A DNA stretch of 42,875 bases from Rhodocyclales bacterium. GTDB taxonomy: Bacteria; Pseudomonadota; Gammaproteobacteria; Burkholderiales; Rhodocyclaceae. The stretch lies in assembly GCA_026399475.1 (NCBI GenBank), contig JAPLQY010000085.1, positions 1 through 42,875 of the forward strand, given 5' to 3'. Below the pieces are notes generated by a model. It searched no databases. It saw nothing but the letters and a program-made list of their open reading frames with translations, and was not told the DNA's origin. The first letter of the stretch is position 1. Each line of letters opens with the position of its first letter. The position numbers and the translations under genes were made by a program. Positions 8,315 through 17,690 of this stretch are shown here, in pieces.

Positions 8315-9736
8315 ATGAAACAGACTCCAGCCGATAACAGTGCCCAGGCTTCCGTTGTTGAAGCCATGGTGGGGCAGGCGCGCGTCGCCCAGAAAGAATA
8401 CGAAACCTGGTCCCAGGAGCGCGTCGATGCATGCGTGCTCGCGGCAGGCTGGGCCATCATGGAACCCGGGCGCAACCGGATACTGGCCGAAATGGCGGTG
8501 CGCGACACGGGCCTGGGCGTGGTCGAGGACAAGGTCACCAAGAACCACCGCAAGACCCTGGGCCTGCTGCGCGACCTCAAGGGCGCAAAGAGCGTCGGCG
8601 TGATTGCCGAATATCCCGAGCTGGGCCTCGTCGAGATCGCGCGGCCGGTGGGTGTGGTGGCGGCCATCACGCCCTCGACCAATCCGGGGGCGACGCCCGC
8701 GAACAAGATCATCAACGCCCTCAAGGGGCGCAACGCGGTGATCGTCGCCCCTTCGCCCAAGGGCGCCAGCACGGGTGCCGCGCTGATCGGCTATGTGAAC
8801 GCCGAGCTGGACAAGGTCGGTGCGCCGCCGGGCCTGGTGCAGATGCTGCCCGCACCCATCACCAAGGAGGCGACGCATGCCCTGATGCGGCAGGCCGACC
8901 TGGTGGTGGCCACCGGGTCGCAAGCCAACGTGCGCGCGGCCTATGCCAGCGGCACGCCGGCCTTTGGGGTCGGTGCCGGCAACGTCGCCGCCATCATCGA
9001 CAGTTCGGCCGACCTCGCCGCTGCCGCCGCCGCAATCGCGCTGTCCAAGACCTTCGACAACGCCACCAGTTGCTCGTCGGAAAACAGCGTGGTGATCCTC
9101 GACGCCGTCCATGACGCCGCCATGGCGGAACTGGCAAAGGTCGGCGGCGTGCTGCTCGACGACGCTGAAAAAGCCGCGCTGCAGGCGACGATGTGGCACC
9201 ACGGCAAACTGAATGCGCAAACCACCGCGCAGTCAACCGCAATGATTGCCTTGCTCGCCGGCCTCGCGCGTCCCGAGATTGCCAGTGCTGCATTTCTCAT
9301 GGTGCGCGAGGACGGCACCGGCCCGCACTGCCCGTTTTCCGGCGAGAAGCTGGCGCCGGTGCTGGCCGTCTATCGCGCACGCGATTTCGACCACGCGTGC
9401 AAGATCGTCGCCGACATCTACGCCTTCCAGGGCGCCGGCCACTCGGTGGGCATCCACAGTGCCGACGATGCGCACATCCTGCGCCTCGGCCTCGAACTTC
9501 CGGTGTCGCGCGTGATCGTAAACCAGGTCCATTGCTACGCCACCGGCGGCAGCTTCGACAACGGCCTGCCGTTCTCGCTGTCGATGGGCTGCGGTACCTG
9601 GGGCCGCAACAACTTCTCCGACAACATGAACTACCGCCATTACCTGAACATCACCCGCATTTCGCGCAAGATTGCGCCGAACGAACCGACGCTGGACGAG
9701 ATCTTCGGCGAGCATTTCGGCAAGTTCGGAAAGTAG
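8315..9736 (+). CDS. sauS: CoA-acylating sulfoacetaldehyde dehydrogenase (SauS-like)
   Basis: A 473-aa aldehyde dehydrogenase of the acylating (EutE/AdhE-like) branch. The cofactor region IARPVGVVAAITPSTNPGATPANK and the catalytic cysteine motif TFDNATSCSSENS (C253) are clear. Acylating enzymes interconvert an acyl-CoA and its aldehyde with NAD(P)H. Here the expected reaction is reduction of sulfoacetyl-CoA to sulfoacetaldehyde, the substrate of Xsc encoded at the left edge. The ATG at 8315 was preferred to an in-frame TTG at 8306; neither has a perfect ribosome site. It is followed after 4 bp by the CoA ligase. Substrate specificity is inferred from xsc and the ligase, and other acylating aldehyde dehydrogenases share these motifs. 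Confidence 0.82.
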   Translation: MKQTPADNSAQASVVEAMVGQARVAQKEYETWSQERVDACVLAAGWAIMEPGRNRILAEMAVRDTGLGVVEDKVTKNHRKTLGLLRDLKGAKSVGVIAEYPELGLVEIARPVGVVAAITPSTNPGATPANKIINALKGRNAVIVAPSPKGASTGAALIGYVNAELDKVGAPPGLVQMLPAPITKEATHALMRQADLVVATGSQANVRAAYASGTPAFGVGAGNVAAIIDSSADLAAAAAAIALSKTFDNATSCSSENSVVILDAVHDAAMAELAKVGGVLLDDAEKAALQATMWHHGKLNAQTTAQSTAMIALLAGLARPEIASAAFLMVREDGTGPHCPFSGEKLAPVLAVYRARDFDHACKIVADIYAFQGAGHSVGIHSADDAHILRLGLELPVSRVIVNQVHCYATGGSFDNGLPFSLSMGCGTWGRNNFSDNMNYRHYLNITRISRKIAPNEPTLDEIFGEHFGKFGK

Positions 9737-9740
9737 CCGG

Positions 9741-11246
9741 ATGCTGCGCACGATCCGGGCGCAGCTCGACCATCAGGCGGCGCTGCGTCCCGCGGCGACT
9801 TACCTGATTGCGCCGGAAGCCGGCCTCTCCATGAGCTTTGCCGACTTGCAGTCGGCGTCGCGGCGACTGTCCGCGTTCCTTCTGGATCAGGGCATCAAGC
9901 CAGGCGCCAAGGTCGCGCTGCTGATGCACAACGGCTACCAGACCTGTCGCCTGTTCATCGGCGCCATGTACGGCGGCTACTGCGTCACCCCGCTCAACCT
10001 GCTGGCACAGCCGGCGCAACTCGCTTACGTGCTCGACCACAGCGACGCCGAGATCGTCTTCGCCGCGCCGGACCAGCTCGAGCGCCTGCAACTGGCATGC
10101 GCCAAGCTGACCCGTGCGCCGAAAATCGTCGTCTGCGATGTCGATGCCGAAGAGTTCCTGCCGCGCGCCGACTCGCTCGCCGACCTGCCGGATGCCCTCG
10201 TCGAGGAAGATGCAGCACTGATGATGTACACCTCGGGCACCACCGGCAAGCCCAAGGGCGTCGTGCTGTCGCAGCGCGCCGTGGTTTCCGGCGGCCAATT
10301 CGTTTCCGCCGTGCATGAACTCGGCCCGGCCGACCGCGTGCTGGCCGTGCTGCCGCTGTACCACATCAATGCGCAGGTGGTCACCGCGATCTCGCCGCTG
10401 ATCCATGGCGGCAGCCTGGCGCTGCCGCACCGCTTCAGCGCGACGAACTTCTGGCCGCTGGCAATTGCGCACGGCTGCACCTGGCTCAATGTCGTGCCAA
10501 CCATGATCGCCTACCTGCTCAATGGCGCCGACCTTGCCACGCTCGGTCTCGATGCATCGGGCATCCGTTTCTGCCGCTCGGCCTCGGCCCCGCTGCCGCC
10601 AGCGCAGCACCTGGCCTTCGAACAGAAATTCGGCATCGGCATCATCGAGACCATGGGCCTCACCGAGACCGCCGCGCCCTGCTTCTCCAATCCGCTCACC
10701 CCCGAAAAGCGCAAGCTCGGTAGCCCCGGTCCGGCCTTCGGCAACGAGGCCAGGATCATCGGCCGCGATGGCGCGATGCTGCCCGCCGGCGTCGTGGGCG
10801 AGATCATGGTGCGCGGCCCGAACGTGATGACCTGCTATTACAAGGATCCTGTCGAGACTGCGCGCACCCTCGAGGCCGACGGCTGGCTGCACACCGGTGA
10901 CCTGGGCACCATGGACGAGGATGGTTTCGTGTTTGTCACCGGGCGCATCAAGGAACTGATCATCAAGGGCGGCGAGAACATCGCCCCGCGCGAAATCGAC
11001 GAGGCGCTGCTGACCCACCCGGCCGTCGCCGATGCGGCCGCCGTCGGCATTCCCGACCCGCACTACGGCCAGGAAATCCTCGCCTGTATCGTGCTGCGGC
11101 CGGACGCCATTTGCAGCGAAGCGGAATTGCGCGAGCACTGCCGGCATGAACTCGGCGCCTTCAAGACGCCCAGGCTGTTCCGCTTCGTCAGCGAGCTGCC
11201 GCGCGGGCCTTCGGGCAAGGTGCAGCGGCTCAAGCTGCTTGACTGA
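9741..11246 (+). CDS. sauT: Acyl-CoA synthetase, probable sulfoacetate-CoA ligase (SauT-like)
   Basis: A 501-aa AMP-forming acyl-CoA ligase. The P-loop-like motif YTSGTTGKPKGV is at residues 163-174, the core motif around GLTETAAPCFSNP near residue 310, and the hinge/C-terminal motifs GWLHTGDLG and GRIKELIIKGGENIAPREID are present, with the catalytic lysine in GPSGKVQRLK near the C-terminus. It activates a carboxylic acid with ATP and CoA. Next to a SauS-like dehydrogenase and Xsc, the best assignment is sulfoacetate to sulfoacetyl-CoA. The start at 9741 gives a normal N-terminus; an upstream extension in the same frame is a shadow of sauS. Closely related ligases act on malonate, oxalate or long-chain acids, so the substrate needs the context argument. 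Confidence 0.78.
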   Translation: MLRTIRAQLDHQAALRPAATYLIAPEAGLSMSFADLQSASRRLSAFLLDQGIKPGAKVALLMHNGYQTCRLFIGAMYGGYCVTPLNLLAQPAQLAYVLDHSDAEIVFAAPDQLERLQLACAKLTRAPKIVVCDVDAEEFLPRADSLADLPDALVEEDAALMMYTSGTTGKPKGVVLSQRAVVSGGQFVSAVHELGPADRVLAVLPLYHINAQVVTAISPLIHGGSLALPHRFSATNFWPLAIAHGCTWLNVVPTMIAYLLNGADLATLGLDASGIRFCRSASAPLPPAQHLAFEQKFGIGIIETMGLTETAAPCFSNPLTPEKRKLGSPGPAFGNEARIIGRDGAMLPAGVVGEIMVRGPNVMTCYYKDPVETARTLEADGWLHTGDLGTMDEDGFVFVTGRIKELIIKGGENIAPREIDEALLTHPAVADAAAVGIPDPHYGQEILACIVLRPDAICSEAELREHCRHELGAFKTPRLFRFVSELPRGPSGKVQRLKLLD

Positions 11247-11284
11247 AAGCGCGTCGCGGCAGACCCGCGCGCGTTCGCCACCCC

Positions 11285-12160
11285 TCAGATGATCTTGTTC
11301 AGCGGATACTCGACGATCCCCTCGGCGCCCAGCTTCATCAGCTCCGGAACAATGCGACGAACCTCTTTTTCGGGAAGTATGGTCTCGATCGAAACCCAGT
11401 CCGAGTTGTGAAGATGCGCAACCGTCGGGTTGTTGAGGCTCGGCAGGATGCCGGTAATCGCGGAGACACGATCCCCCGGTGCGTTCATCTTGAGGCCCAC
11501 CATGCCCTCGGCCCGCAGCGTCGATTGCAGCAGGGTGGCAATCTGCTGGATCTTGACCCGCTTCCAGGGATCTTCCCATGCCGCCCTGTTGGCGATCATC
11601 ACCGGCACCGACTCCATCAGGTCGCAGACGATGCGCAGGCCATTGGCGCGGATGGTGGAGCTGGTCTCGGTCACCTCGACGATGGCGTCGCACAGCCCTT
11701 CGACCACCTTGGCCTCGGTCGCACCCCAGGAGAACTCGACCGTCACCGGAATATTGCGCTCGGCGAAATAGCGCTGGGTGAAGCCCACCAGTTCGGTGGA
11801 AATGGTCGCGCCGTGCAGATCCTCGGGTGAACGCACTTTGGAATCGCCGTTGACTACCAGCACCCAGCGCACCGATCCGCGCGAAACCTTTGAATACACC
11901 ATTTCGCAGACTTCGACCACGTCGGAATCGTTTTCCCGCACCCAGTCCCTACCGGCGATGCCCACGTCGATGGTGCCGCGTTCGACATAGCGGCCCATCT
12001 CCTGGGGACGGATCAGGCTGCATTTCATCTCTTCGTCATCGACGCTGGGAAAGTAGCTGCGCGACGCGGTGGTGATCCGCCAGCCGGCCTTGCGGAACAG
12101 ATCGACGGTAGCCTCCTCCAGGCTGCCCTTGGGAATGCCGAATTTCAGTACCTTGTTCAT
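11285..12160 (-). CDS. hisG: ATP phosphoribosyltransferase, long form
   Basis: A 291-aa enzyme for the first step of histidine synthesis (ATP plus PRPP to phosphoribosyl-ATP). The start [21 protein letters not shown] and [13 protein letters not shown] are HisG signatures, and the PRPP loop region [15 protein letters not shown] is present. The length and the C-terminal segment ending [15 protein letters not shown] show the ACT-like regulatory domain of the long, self-regulated form (HisG-L). Many betaproteobacteria instead use a short HisG with HisZ. The start overlaps the hisI stop by one base (TGATG). No other his gene is nearby. It is convergent with sauT. Confidence 0.95.
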   Translation of the reverse strand: MNKVLKFGIPKGSLEEATVDLFRKAGWRITTASRSYFPSVDDEEMKCSLIRPQEMGRYVERGTIDVGIAGRDWVRENDSDVVEVCEMVYSKVSRGSVRWVLVVNGDSKVRSPEDLHGATISTELVGFTQRYFAERNIPVTVEFSWGATEAKVVEGLCDAIVEVTETSSTIRANGLRIVCDLMESVPVMIANRAAWEDPWKRVKIQQIATLLQSTLRAEGMVGLKMNAPGDRVSAITGILPSLNNPTVAHLHNSDWVSIETILPEKEVRRIVPELMKLGAEGIVEYPLNKII

Positions 12161-12543
12161 CACGGATTCTTCTTGTAGACCTGCGCCGGATCGAACAGCG
12201 GTTTGGAATGCTCCACCCACGCCCCGTTTTCCCGTTTCACGAAGAAGCAGCTGCGGTTGCCGGTATGGCAGGCGGCGGGGCCGTTCTGCCTGACCTTGAT
12301 GACGACGCTGTCGGCATCGCAGTCGGTGAGCACCTCGACGACGTCCTGCGTGTTGCCCGACTCCTCGCCCTTCATCCAGTACTTGTTGCGGGTGCGGCTG
12401 AAGAACCAGGTCTTGCCCGTCTCCAGGGTCAGGTTCAGCGTCTTCTCGTCCATGAAGGCGAGCATCAGCACCTCGCCATTCTCGACATCCTGGATCACGG
12501 CGGGAATCAATCCGCCCATTTTTTCAAAATCAATCTTGACCAT
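12160..12543 (-). CDS. hisI: Phosphoribosyl-AMP cyclohydrolase
   Basis: A 127-aa HisI, the third step of histidine synthesis. Family motifs are [34 protein letters not shown], the metal-binding [25 protein letters not shown] region (here with PAACHTG) and CFF. It is a single-domain enzyme without fused HisE. It is translationally coupled to hisG (one-base overlap). A hisI-hisG pair away from the main his operon is unusual and may be a second, separately regulated copy or a relocated pair. Confidence 0.95.
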   Translation of the reverse strand: MVKIDFEKMGGLIPAVIQDVENGEVLMLAFMDEKTLNLTLETGKTWFFSRTRNKYWMKGEESGNTQDVVEVLTDCDADSVVIKVRQNGPAACHTGNRSCFFVKRENGAWVEHSKPLFDPAQVYKKNP

Positions 12544-12724
12544 GAAGCGCCCTTCCCTTCTGCGGTAAGTGTCGACTAATGCGCCAGATGCGTGCGGCGC
12601 CTGCGACCGATGGCGCCCTTGCCGGGCGCGGTCCGAGCAGTTTAGTCGATTGGGACCGCTGAATTGGACGGGCTTTCCGGAATCGGTTTGCCACCCACTG
12701 GCCGTTGAATCCCCGGGGGGCCGG

Positions 12725-12937
12725 TCAATGGCTGGTCACATTCAATATCTGGTATTCCGCGCCTTCCAGTAACAGCGTATGGCGATAAGGCGAGATTTCG
12801 CTGACACGGACCTGTATGGTGACGCGAGTGGAAAGGTCGCGTACGTTGAGGCGATCTTCTCCGTCGTAGGTTTGCCGGCATATCACGCCGGAAGCGCCTG
12901 CGGTCTTGATCAATAGCTGGTATTGATTGCTCATCAT
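12725..12937 (-). CDS. Small conserved-looking hypothetical protein (70 aa)
   Basis: An open frame from ATG 12937 (a second ATG follows directly) preceded by a strong GGAGGG site. The protein is short and beta-rich in appearance ([23 protein letters not shown], then [26 protein letters not shown]), without membrane segments or signal. I do not recognise a family. It lies just left of the island repeat, on the strand expected for a gene downstream of dnaE2 before the insertion. The 181 bp between it and hisI contain no feature I can support. Confidence 0.5.
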   Translation of the reverse strand: MMSNQYQLLIKTAGASGVICRQTYDGEDRLNVRDLSTRVTIQVRVSEISPYRHTLLLEGAEYQILNVTSH

Positions 12938-13078
12938 CGACTCCCTCCGACACTGTGCCAATCGCACAGATGAAGTCTTGATGATCGCGAGACCGGCGCC
13001 TAGTGTCGTCAAATCCCGACACTCGCAGGCCCAGTGCCCGCTTCTACCTGGGTCGAAAGGCCTTGCAGCGAGCCCCAT

Positions 13079-13179
13079 TCACTCAGTGAAAATCCCGGCT
13101 CGCCGTCACCAGTCGCCCGAGCAGTTCGCTGTGATCGAACAAATGCCTGGCAATCAGATGCACCACGGCATGCTCGCCC
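13079..13179. repeat. Left direct repeat of the island: copy of dnaE2 3' end
   Basis: Positions 13079-13160 are identical over 82 bp to 18772-18853, and the match extends to 13179 with two mismatches (13161, 13168). The right copy is the authentic last ~32 codons plus stop of dnaE2; the left copy is a detached fragment. Repeats like this flank elements inserted at the 3' end of a gene. The offset is 5693 bp. Confidence 0.9.
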
Positions 13180-13334
13180 GTGCCAACGGGTACCATTGTC
13201 TGTCCGGTGATACCATGCCAACCAAATTGCAGCAATCATAGACTCTCGCGGTAACAATAACGTCTGCTAATGCCCACGTGAACTCGCAACTTGGTTTGCC
13301 AAACGATAGATAAGACTTGACGGCTATACACGAT

Positions 13335-14534
13335 ATGCATAACGGAACTTTGAAATTTGCGAGTCTATTCTCGGGTTGCGGAGGCTTTGACCTAGGCTTT
13401 ATACGGCAGGGATTCCTGTCGCAAAGCGCCTACGACTGTGACCCCGACGCGATTGAGAACTTCAGGGCCAACATTCGCGGTGACATTTTCAACGTCGACC
13501 TTACTAACGGGGTTCCCAACCAGCAATCCCTTTATGGTATTGATGCGCTGATTGCTGGTCCACCTTGCCAAGGATTTTCAACCGCAGGAAAGCGTTTGAT
13601 TGACGATGAACGAAACCATCTCCTGACACTGACCGGTCATCTTGCACGGCGCATTCATCCGAAAGTATTGGTTGTAGAGAACGTCGCCGGAGCGCTGTCG
13701 GGCGCGCATGCACGCTACTGGAACGAACTTGACGAAACGATGCGGCTCGCCGGATATCGCACTACGACTGTTCGCTGTCAAGCCGCCGACCTCGGCATGG
13801 CGCAGTTACGTAAGCGCGTCTTGTTCTTCGCTTGGCGTACGCGGAGGGATATCGAGTTCACAATTCCAAGCCTGCCTGCAGGAGATCTGCGTTCTGTTCT
13901 CGCAGGCTCCACCAACCAGATGAACCATCATCCCAAACGACTGTGCCCACAGAGTCGTGAGTGGCAAATTGCGAAGAGAATCAAGCCTGGTCAGAAGCTT
14001 TCAAATGTACGCGGCGGCGAGAACGCGGTGGCAACCTGGGACATTCCGGAAGTGTTCGGTGTCATAACCGAGAACGAACGCACTGTCCTAGAAGTCTTGC
14101 GCCGCCTTCGCAGGCAAGAGCGTCAGCGCGACCACGGAGATGCTGACCCCGTTTCACTTCCTCGCCTCGAAGCTGCGCTCGGCGGGCACTTTCACCGCCT
14201 TGTCGATGGATTGGTGGCGAAGGGCTATCTCAGACGGGTGAGCGAGGAGGTTGATCTGGTTGGCACCTTCAACGGAAAGTTTCGGCGACTCGCATGGGAT
14301 AAACCAAGTTGCACCGTTGATACGCGCTTCGGCTCCCCAAGGTACTTCCTCCACCCATCACAGCAAAGAGGCTTTACCGTTCGCGAGGCGGCTCGAATAC
14401 AAGGGTTCAGCGACAGTTATGTCTTCTGTGGCAGCGAAAAGGGCCAATATCGAGTAATCGGTAATGCAGTCCCACCACCCCTCGGTGAGATGGCTGCCGT
14501 TCTTGCGAGACGACTTCTCGGGGCGGCGTTATGA
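13335..14534 (+). CDS. C5-cytosine DNA methyltransferase
   Basis: A 399-aa Dcm-type methyltransferase. Motif I FASLFSGCGGFDLGF, motif IV GPPCQGFS (nucleophile C78), motif VI VVENV, motif VIII AQLRKRVLFFAW, motif IX REAARIQGF and motif X GNAVPPP are all present and in order, so the enzyme should be active. Between VIII and X the target-recognition region includes a charged helical stretch (about residues 245-290) that looks like a small winged-helix unit. The start is uncertain: ATG 13335 or TTG 13317, neither with a good ribosome site. It is the first gene of the island operon; its stop overlaps the next start (ATGA). No separate restriction endonuclease follows, so it probably marks self DNA for the downstream genes. 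Confidence 0.92.
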   Translation: MHNGTLKFASLFSGCGGFDLGFIRQGFLSQSAYDCDPDAIENFRANIRGDIFNVDLTNGVPNQQSLYGIDALIAGPPCQGFSTAGKRLIDDERNHLLTLTGHLARRIHPKVLVVENVAGALSGAHARYWNELDETMRLAGYRTTTVRCQAADLGMAQLRKRVLFFAWRTRRDIEFTIPSLPAGDLRSVLAGSTNQMNHHPKRLCPQSREWQIAKRIKPGQKLSNVRGGENAVATWDIPEVFGVITENERTVLEVLRRLRRQERQRDHGDADPVSLPRLEAALGGHFHRLVDGLVAKGYLRRVSEEVDLVGTFNGKFRRLAWDKPSCTVDTRFGSPRYFLHPSQQRGFTVREAARIQGFSDSYVFCGSEKGQYRVIGNAVPPPLGEMAAVLARRLLGAAL

Positions 14535-15586
14535 CGCTAGAAGAACTCCACGCCAAGGTTCGAGAATGGGACCAGCAACACACTGGGGTAGCAATAGCTA
14601 GCTCACACTACGAGGCCATCCTCAATCAACTCTACTATCACGCGGCGAAAGAGTGGCGCGTTTACTTGCCCGCCGAGCACCCTGATTCCAATTCGAATTA
14701 CATGGAACGCTTGGCAACATGGATCGGCAACCTGGCAGATGAGACCGATCAGAAGCTCCTCCTAGAATATGCGCTTTATATCAGCTTCTTCTCGCATGAC
14801 GATTTTGCTGCGCTCTACCGCACAGCACTTAACCGTGAAATTACGCGGTGGGTAGTTACTCAAGTCGGAGCGAGCCTAGAACCCCGTGGAGGACAAGCAT
14901 TGCATCTGTTAGTTCACCAACAAATGCATCAGCAAACTTGGTTCTGTCCGATCACCGATAGCATGGATATTAATGAGTTTTACAAGGTGAACCATCTGAC
15001 AGGTGTCAGTCATCGCCCGGGATTCGCCACTCTTCAGATGCTGGCTGAACGAGCGGCAATTCTAGATCCAGCGCTTGCGAGTAACGTCATTCACTACATG
15101 GCAAACCCGAGTCTGGATCCAACAAATTCACTTCCACCGTTAGAGCGCTTGGTCTTACTCGAGGACGTCGTAGGTTCGGGATCTCAGTGTCTTGCCGCAG
15201 TTCGATGGGCCGTCGCAAATCTCGGTAAGCCGGTATTGTTTGTTCCACTCATTCTTTGCCCAAACGGTGTAGAAGCCCTTCGAGCAGAGGAGCAGCAGTC
15301 AAACGGACGGCTCTCAGTTCGCCCAGTGATTGAGCTTCGCCGATGCGATTTACTTGGACCAGAGCGTCAAGGTCACCCAGGTTGGCCAATAACTGAAGAC
15401 GTGGAGGACTTGGCAAATCGTTGTGCGCTTCGGGCATCCGTCGGCATGGAAATGTTTGGCTACAAAAATACCGGCTGTTCGTTAGCGACATTCTCAAACA
15501 CCCCTGACAACACTCTTCCTATTGTTCACAATAAGCCACAGACTGGGAGTTGGGAGCCTCTTTTTCCGCGGGTCTATCGAGACTGA
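14531..15586 (+). CDS. Phosphoribosyltransferase-like protein (probable PRTase-CE type)
   Basis: A 351-aa protein. The hydrophobic strand followed by LLEDVVGSGS (acidic pair E211-D212, loop to S218) matches the PRPP-binding loop of type I phosphoribosyltransferases (hhhh-D/E-D-hh-x-x-G-S/T). The next segment, AVRWAVANLGKPVLFVPLILCPNGVEAL, fits the following helix and strand. The N-terminal 180 residues are helical and unassigned. PRTase-like proteins of this sort have been predicted as components of bacterial conflict systems (PRTase-CE); I assign that group from memory of the motif and context. It starts inside the methyltransferase stop (ATGA) and ends one base before the ATPase start, so expression is tightly coupled. 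Substrate unknown. Confidence 0.65.
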   Translation: MTLEELHAKVREWDQQHTGVAIASSHYEAILNQLYYHAAKEWRVYLPAEHPDSNSNYMERLATWIGNLADETDQKLLLEYALYISFFSHDDFAALYRTALNREITRWVVTQVGASLEPRGGQALHLLVHQQMHQQTWFCPITDSMDINEFYKVNHLTGVSHRPGFATLQMLAERAAILDPALASNVIHYMANPSLDPTNSLPPLERLVLLEDVVGSGSQCLAAVRWAVANLGKPVLFVPLILCPNGVEALRAEEQQSNGRLSVRPVIELRRCDLLGPERQGHPGWPITEDVEDLANRCALRASVGMEMFGYKNTGCSLATFSNTPDNTLPIVHNKPQTGSWEPLFPRVYRD

Positions 15587-15587
15587 T

Positions 15588-17690
15588 ATGAATATTACGA
15601 TCAACCCATTTCAGCAGCTCTATTTCTCTGACGACACCCAGACAGAGAACAACTTTGTGGAGCTGTTTAGTGATGAGGTTTTACAGACAGCCATCCACCC
15701 AGTTTTTCAAGGCGGCAATGTAGTGCTGAGCGGCACGCAAGGGTGCGGAAAAACGATGATCTTAAGTCTTCTTCGCCCAGAGACTCGTATTGCGTACTGG
15801 AATCTCAATAGAGAGTTTCCCGTAAACAAACAAATGCGCAATTTCATCTCTGCGGGAGTAAACCTCACGCGCAGCCGGATTACCGACATCGTTCAAGTTA
15901 CTTTGCACCGCGGAGATGAAACTGACGAGCGTGAGATGCCATTGTACTTTGCCGACTTCTTCAACTACCTAGTTGTGGAAGATATCGTTAAGTCAGTGGA
16001 AACGATCGGGAAGAATTCCGAGATATTTGATTCAATCGTGGACCTTGGCCGCATTGAGGAATTCGTAACGGCTGTGGCAAAGCAAGATTGTTGGTTTGGA
16101 TATCTTGACGGAATCGAAACGGTCGAAGAACTGAAGGGGCGAATCGCCAAGCGTGTGGACTTCTATAGGCGATGGGTTAACGGCAATCTTGTCGAAGAGC
16201 AACCACCCGATGATATTCGCCAGAGTAAGACCAACATCGGCGAGCCGATCGCACGAACTGCAGAGTGCCTTCGCCAGAGCGGAGTGATCGCAGATAGTGT
16301 GCCTGTCCTCATTCGCGTTGATCAGATTGAGGAAATGCATCGCGCTTTCACTGAGCGGCAACGCCGTTTGCTACTGGCCTTTCGGAAAATGCTAAATCGC
16401 GCCTTCGCATCGCGCGACGCGAGAGTTCACTACCGTGCCGGGACTCGACGCTATGGCTGGAATAATCCCGAGTTCTTGGGAGTCTGGGGTAGCGAGGCAC
16501 GTCTGGAGAATCGACGTGACTACAACTTAATTGACATGGATGAAGAACTCTTTGCTTGGGGGGAAGCAAAGAATACAATTTTTGAAAGATTTTCCATTGA
16601 TGCCTTCCAAAAGCGAGTGGAATATTATTTCCGCGGCGAAGTTACCAAGCTGAAGCCTAAACTCGCGAAGTCTATATTCGGCAAACACCCAGTCGCGGAA
16701 GATCGGCTCAGCCAACTGAAGAGAAGCCAAGACGATGGTCAAATTGACCGCGCACTCGGTCTCGATTTGGCTGCGGACGGTGGTAAATGGACGGAGGAAT
16801 GGCGAACATTCCTCCGCGCCTTGTATCGGACCGGGCACTCTGGAATGCTGGATGCCGTCCTAGCCGCAGCGTGGGGCCGACAGACCGGGGGAGCACGATT
16901 CAAACGACAGCACCGGGAATCACCGCCGCCATCCAACGCCCCTTGGAGAGAACGAAAATGGTGGCGAAAAGAACGGCTGGATCATGCCGTTTTGCAACTA
17001 ATGACCCGTTGTCAGCAGCGGTTTATGTGGTGGGGGTACGACGATATCCGTTCTCTAAGTGGAGGCAATATCACAGTGTTCCTCCATATCTGCCACAGAA
17101 TTTGGGATGGGTTCCTCAAAAACGAATCTAGCCTGCAACCAAACAAGCGTACAGAGCTCCTGAATGGAGAAGCCATCGACCGCAACGTCCAAGCAGCAGG
17201 AATTCTTTTTGCCAGTAATGATTGGTTCAAGAAGCTGCCCGAAGAGCCAGGGGGCAATGCTAGACAGAGTTTTGTTGAGAAGCTTGGAGGGCGGCTGAAT
17301 GAAGACATGATGCGCGACTTGAGAATGGCGTATCCCGGTGGTAACGGCATCTCAGTCACCATGTCAGAGTTCAACTCCGAAGGTGAAGATGTCATGGAAT
17401 TGAGGAACTTTATTTTAGAAGCGGTTGGCTATGGCGTTTTATTTGAGACTGAGCACTCGTCGAAATCTAAGGCCGGTGGGCGCCGAAAAAAATTCTATCT
17501 CAATCCAATTCTTTGTCCGCGATTCCAGCTCCCCGAAGCAAGAACAAAGGAGCCTTACTATTGGAAGCTGGACGAATTGTTCGAGCTAGTAAAGAAGGCG
17601 CAAGTGACCTTATCTAGGACGCGCACCCCGCAGCCTAATAGCGCCGAAAGCCTCCCACTATTTCCTGACTCTGACAACGGCAAGCCATGA
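15588..17690 (+). CDS. Large P-loop ATPase (ORC/Cdc6-like or STAND-like) of the island
   Basis: A 700-aa protein. Walker A is GTQGCGKT (residues 49-56) after the strand NVVLS, and a candidate Walker B is VLIRVDQIEE (D245, E248-E249). This spacing, with a long insert between A and B, resembles ORC/Cdc6-like and STAND-like ATPases of conflict systems. The C-terminal ~300 residues are unassigned; a basic stretch (SKSKAGGRRKKF, near residue 625) lies in a region like a winged helix. ATG 15588 is used because it follows the preceding stop by one base; the upstream in-frame extension overlaps that gene. The stop overlaps the next start (ATGA). It probably acts as sensor or switch of the system, but this is inference. 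Confidence 0.7.
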   Translation: MNITINPFQQLYFSDDTQTENNFVELFSDEVLQTAIHPVFQGGNVVLSGTQGCGKTMILSLLRPETRIAYWNLNREFPVNKQMRNFISAGVNLTRSRITDIVQVTLHRGDETDEREMPLYFADFFNYLVVEDIVKSVETIGKNSEIFDSIVDLGRIEEFVTAVAKQDCWFGYLDGIETVEELKGRIAKRVDFYRRWVNGNLVEEQPPDDIRQSKTNIGEPIARTAECLRQSGVIADSVPVLIRVDQIEEMHRAFTERQRRLLLAFRKMLNRAFASRDARVHYRAGTRRYGWNNPEFLGVWGSEARLENRRDYNLIDMDEELFAWGEAKNTIFERFSIDAFQKRVEYYFRGEVTKLKPKLAKSIFGKHPVAEDRLSQLKRSQDDGQIDRALGLDLAADGGKWTEEWRTFLRALYRTGHSGMLDAVLAAAWGRQTGGARFKRQHRESPPPSNAPWRERKWWRKERLDHAVLQLMTRCQQRFMWWGYDDIRSLSGGNITVFLHICHRIWDGFLKNESSLQPNKRTELLNGEAIDRNVQAAGILFASNDWFKKLPEEPGGNARQSFVEKLGGRLNEDMMRDLRMAYPGGNGISVTMSEFNSEGEDVMELRNFILEAVGYGVLFETEHSSKSKAGGRRKKFYLNPILCPRFQLPEARTKEPYYWKLDELFELVKKAQVTLSRTRTPQPNSAESLPLFPDSDNGKP

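Noticed and set aside
9651..11693. 680-aa open frame opposite sauS, sauT and hisG
   Set aside because: It crosses three real genes and has no family motif.
12544..12724. GC-rich stretch with partial inverted repeats between hisI and the 70-aa gene
   Set aside because: No stable stem with a T-run and no tRNA-like fold could be drawn.
13009..13257. 82-aa open frame across the left island repeat
   Set aside because: It reads the detached dnaE2 end in another frame and has no ribosome site or homology that I can see.
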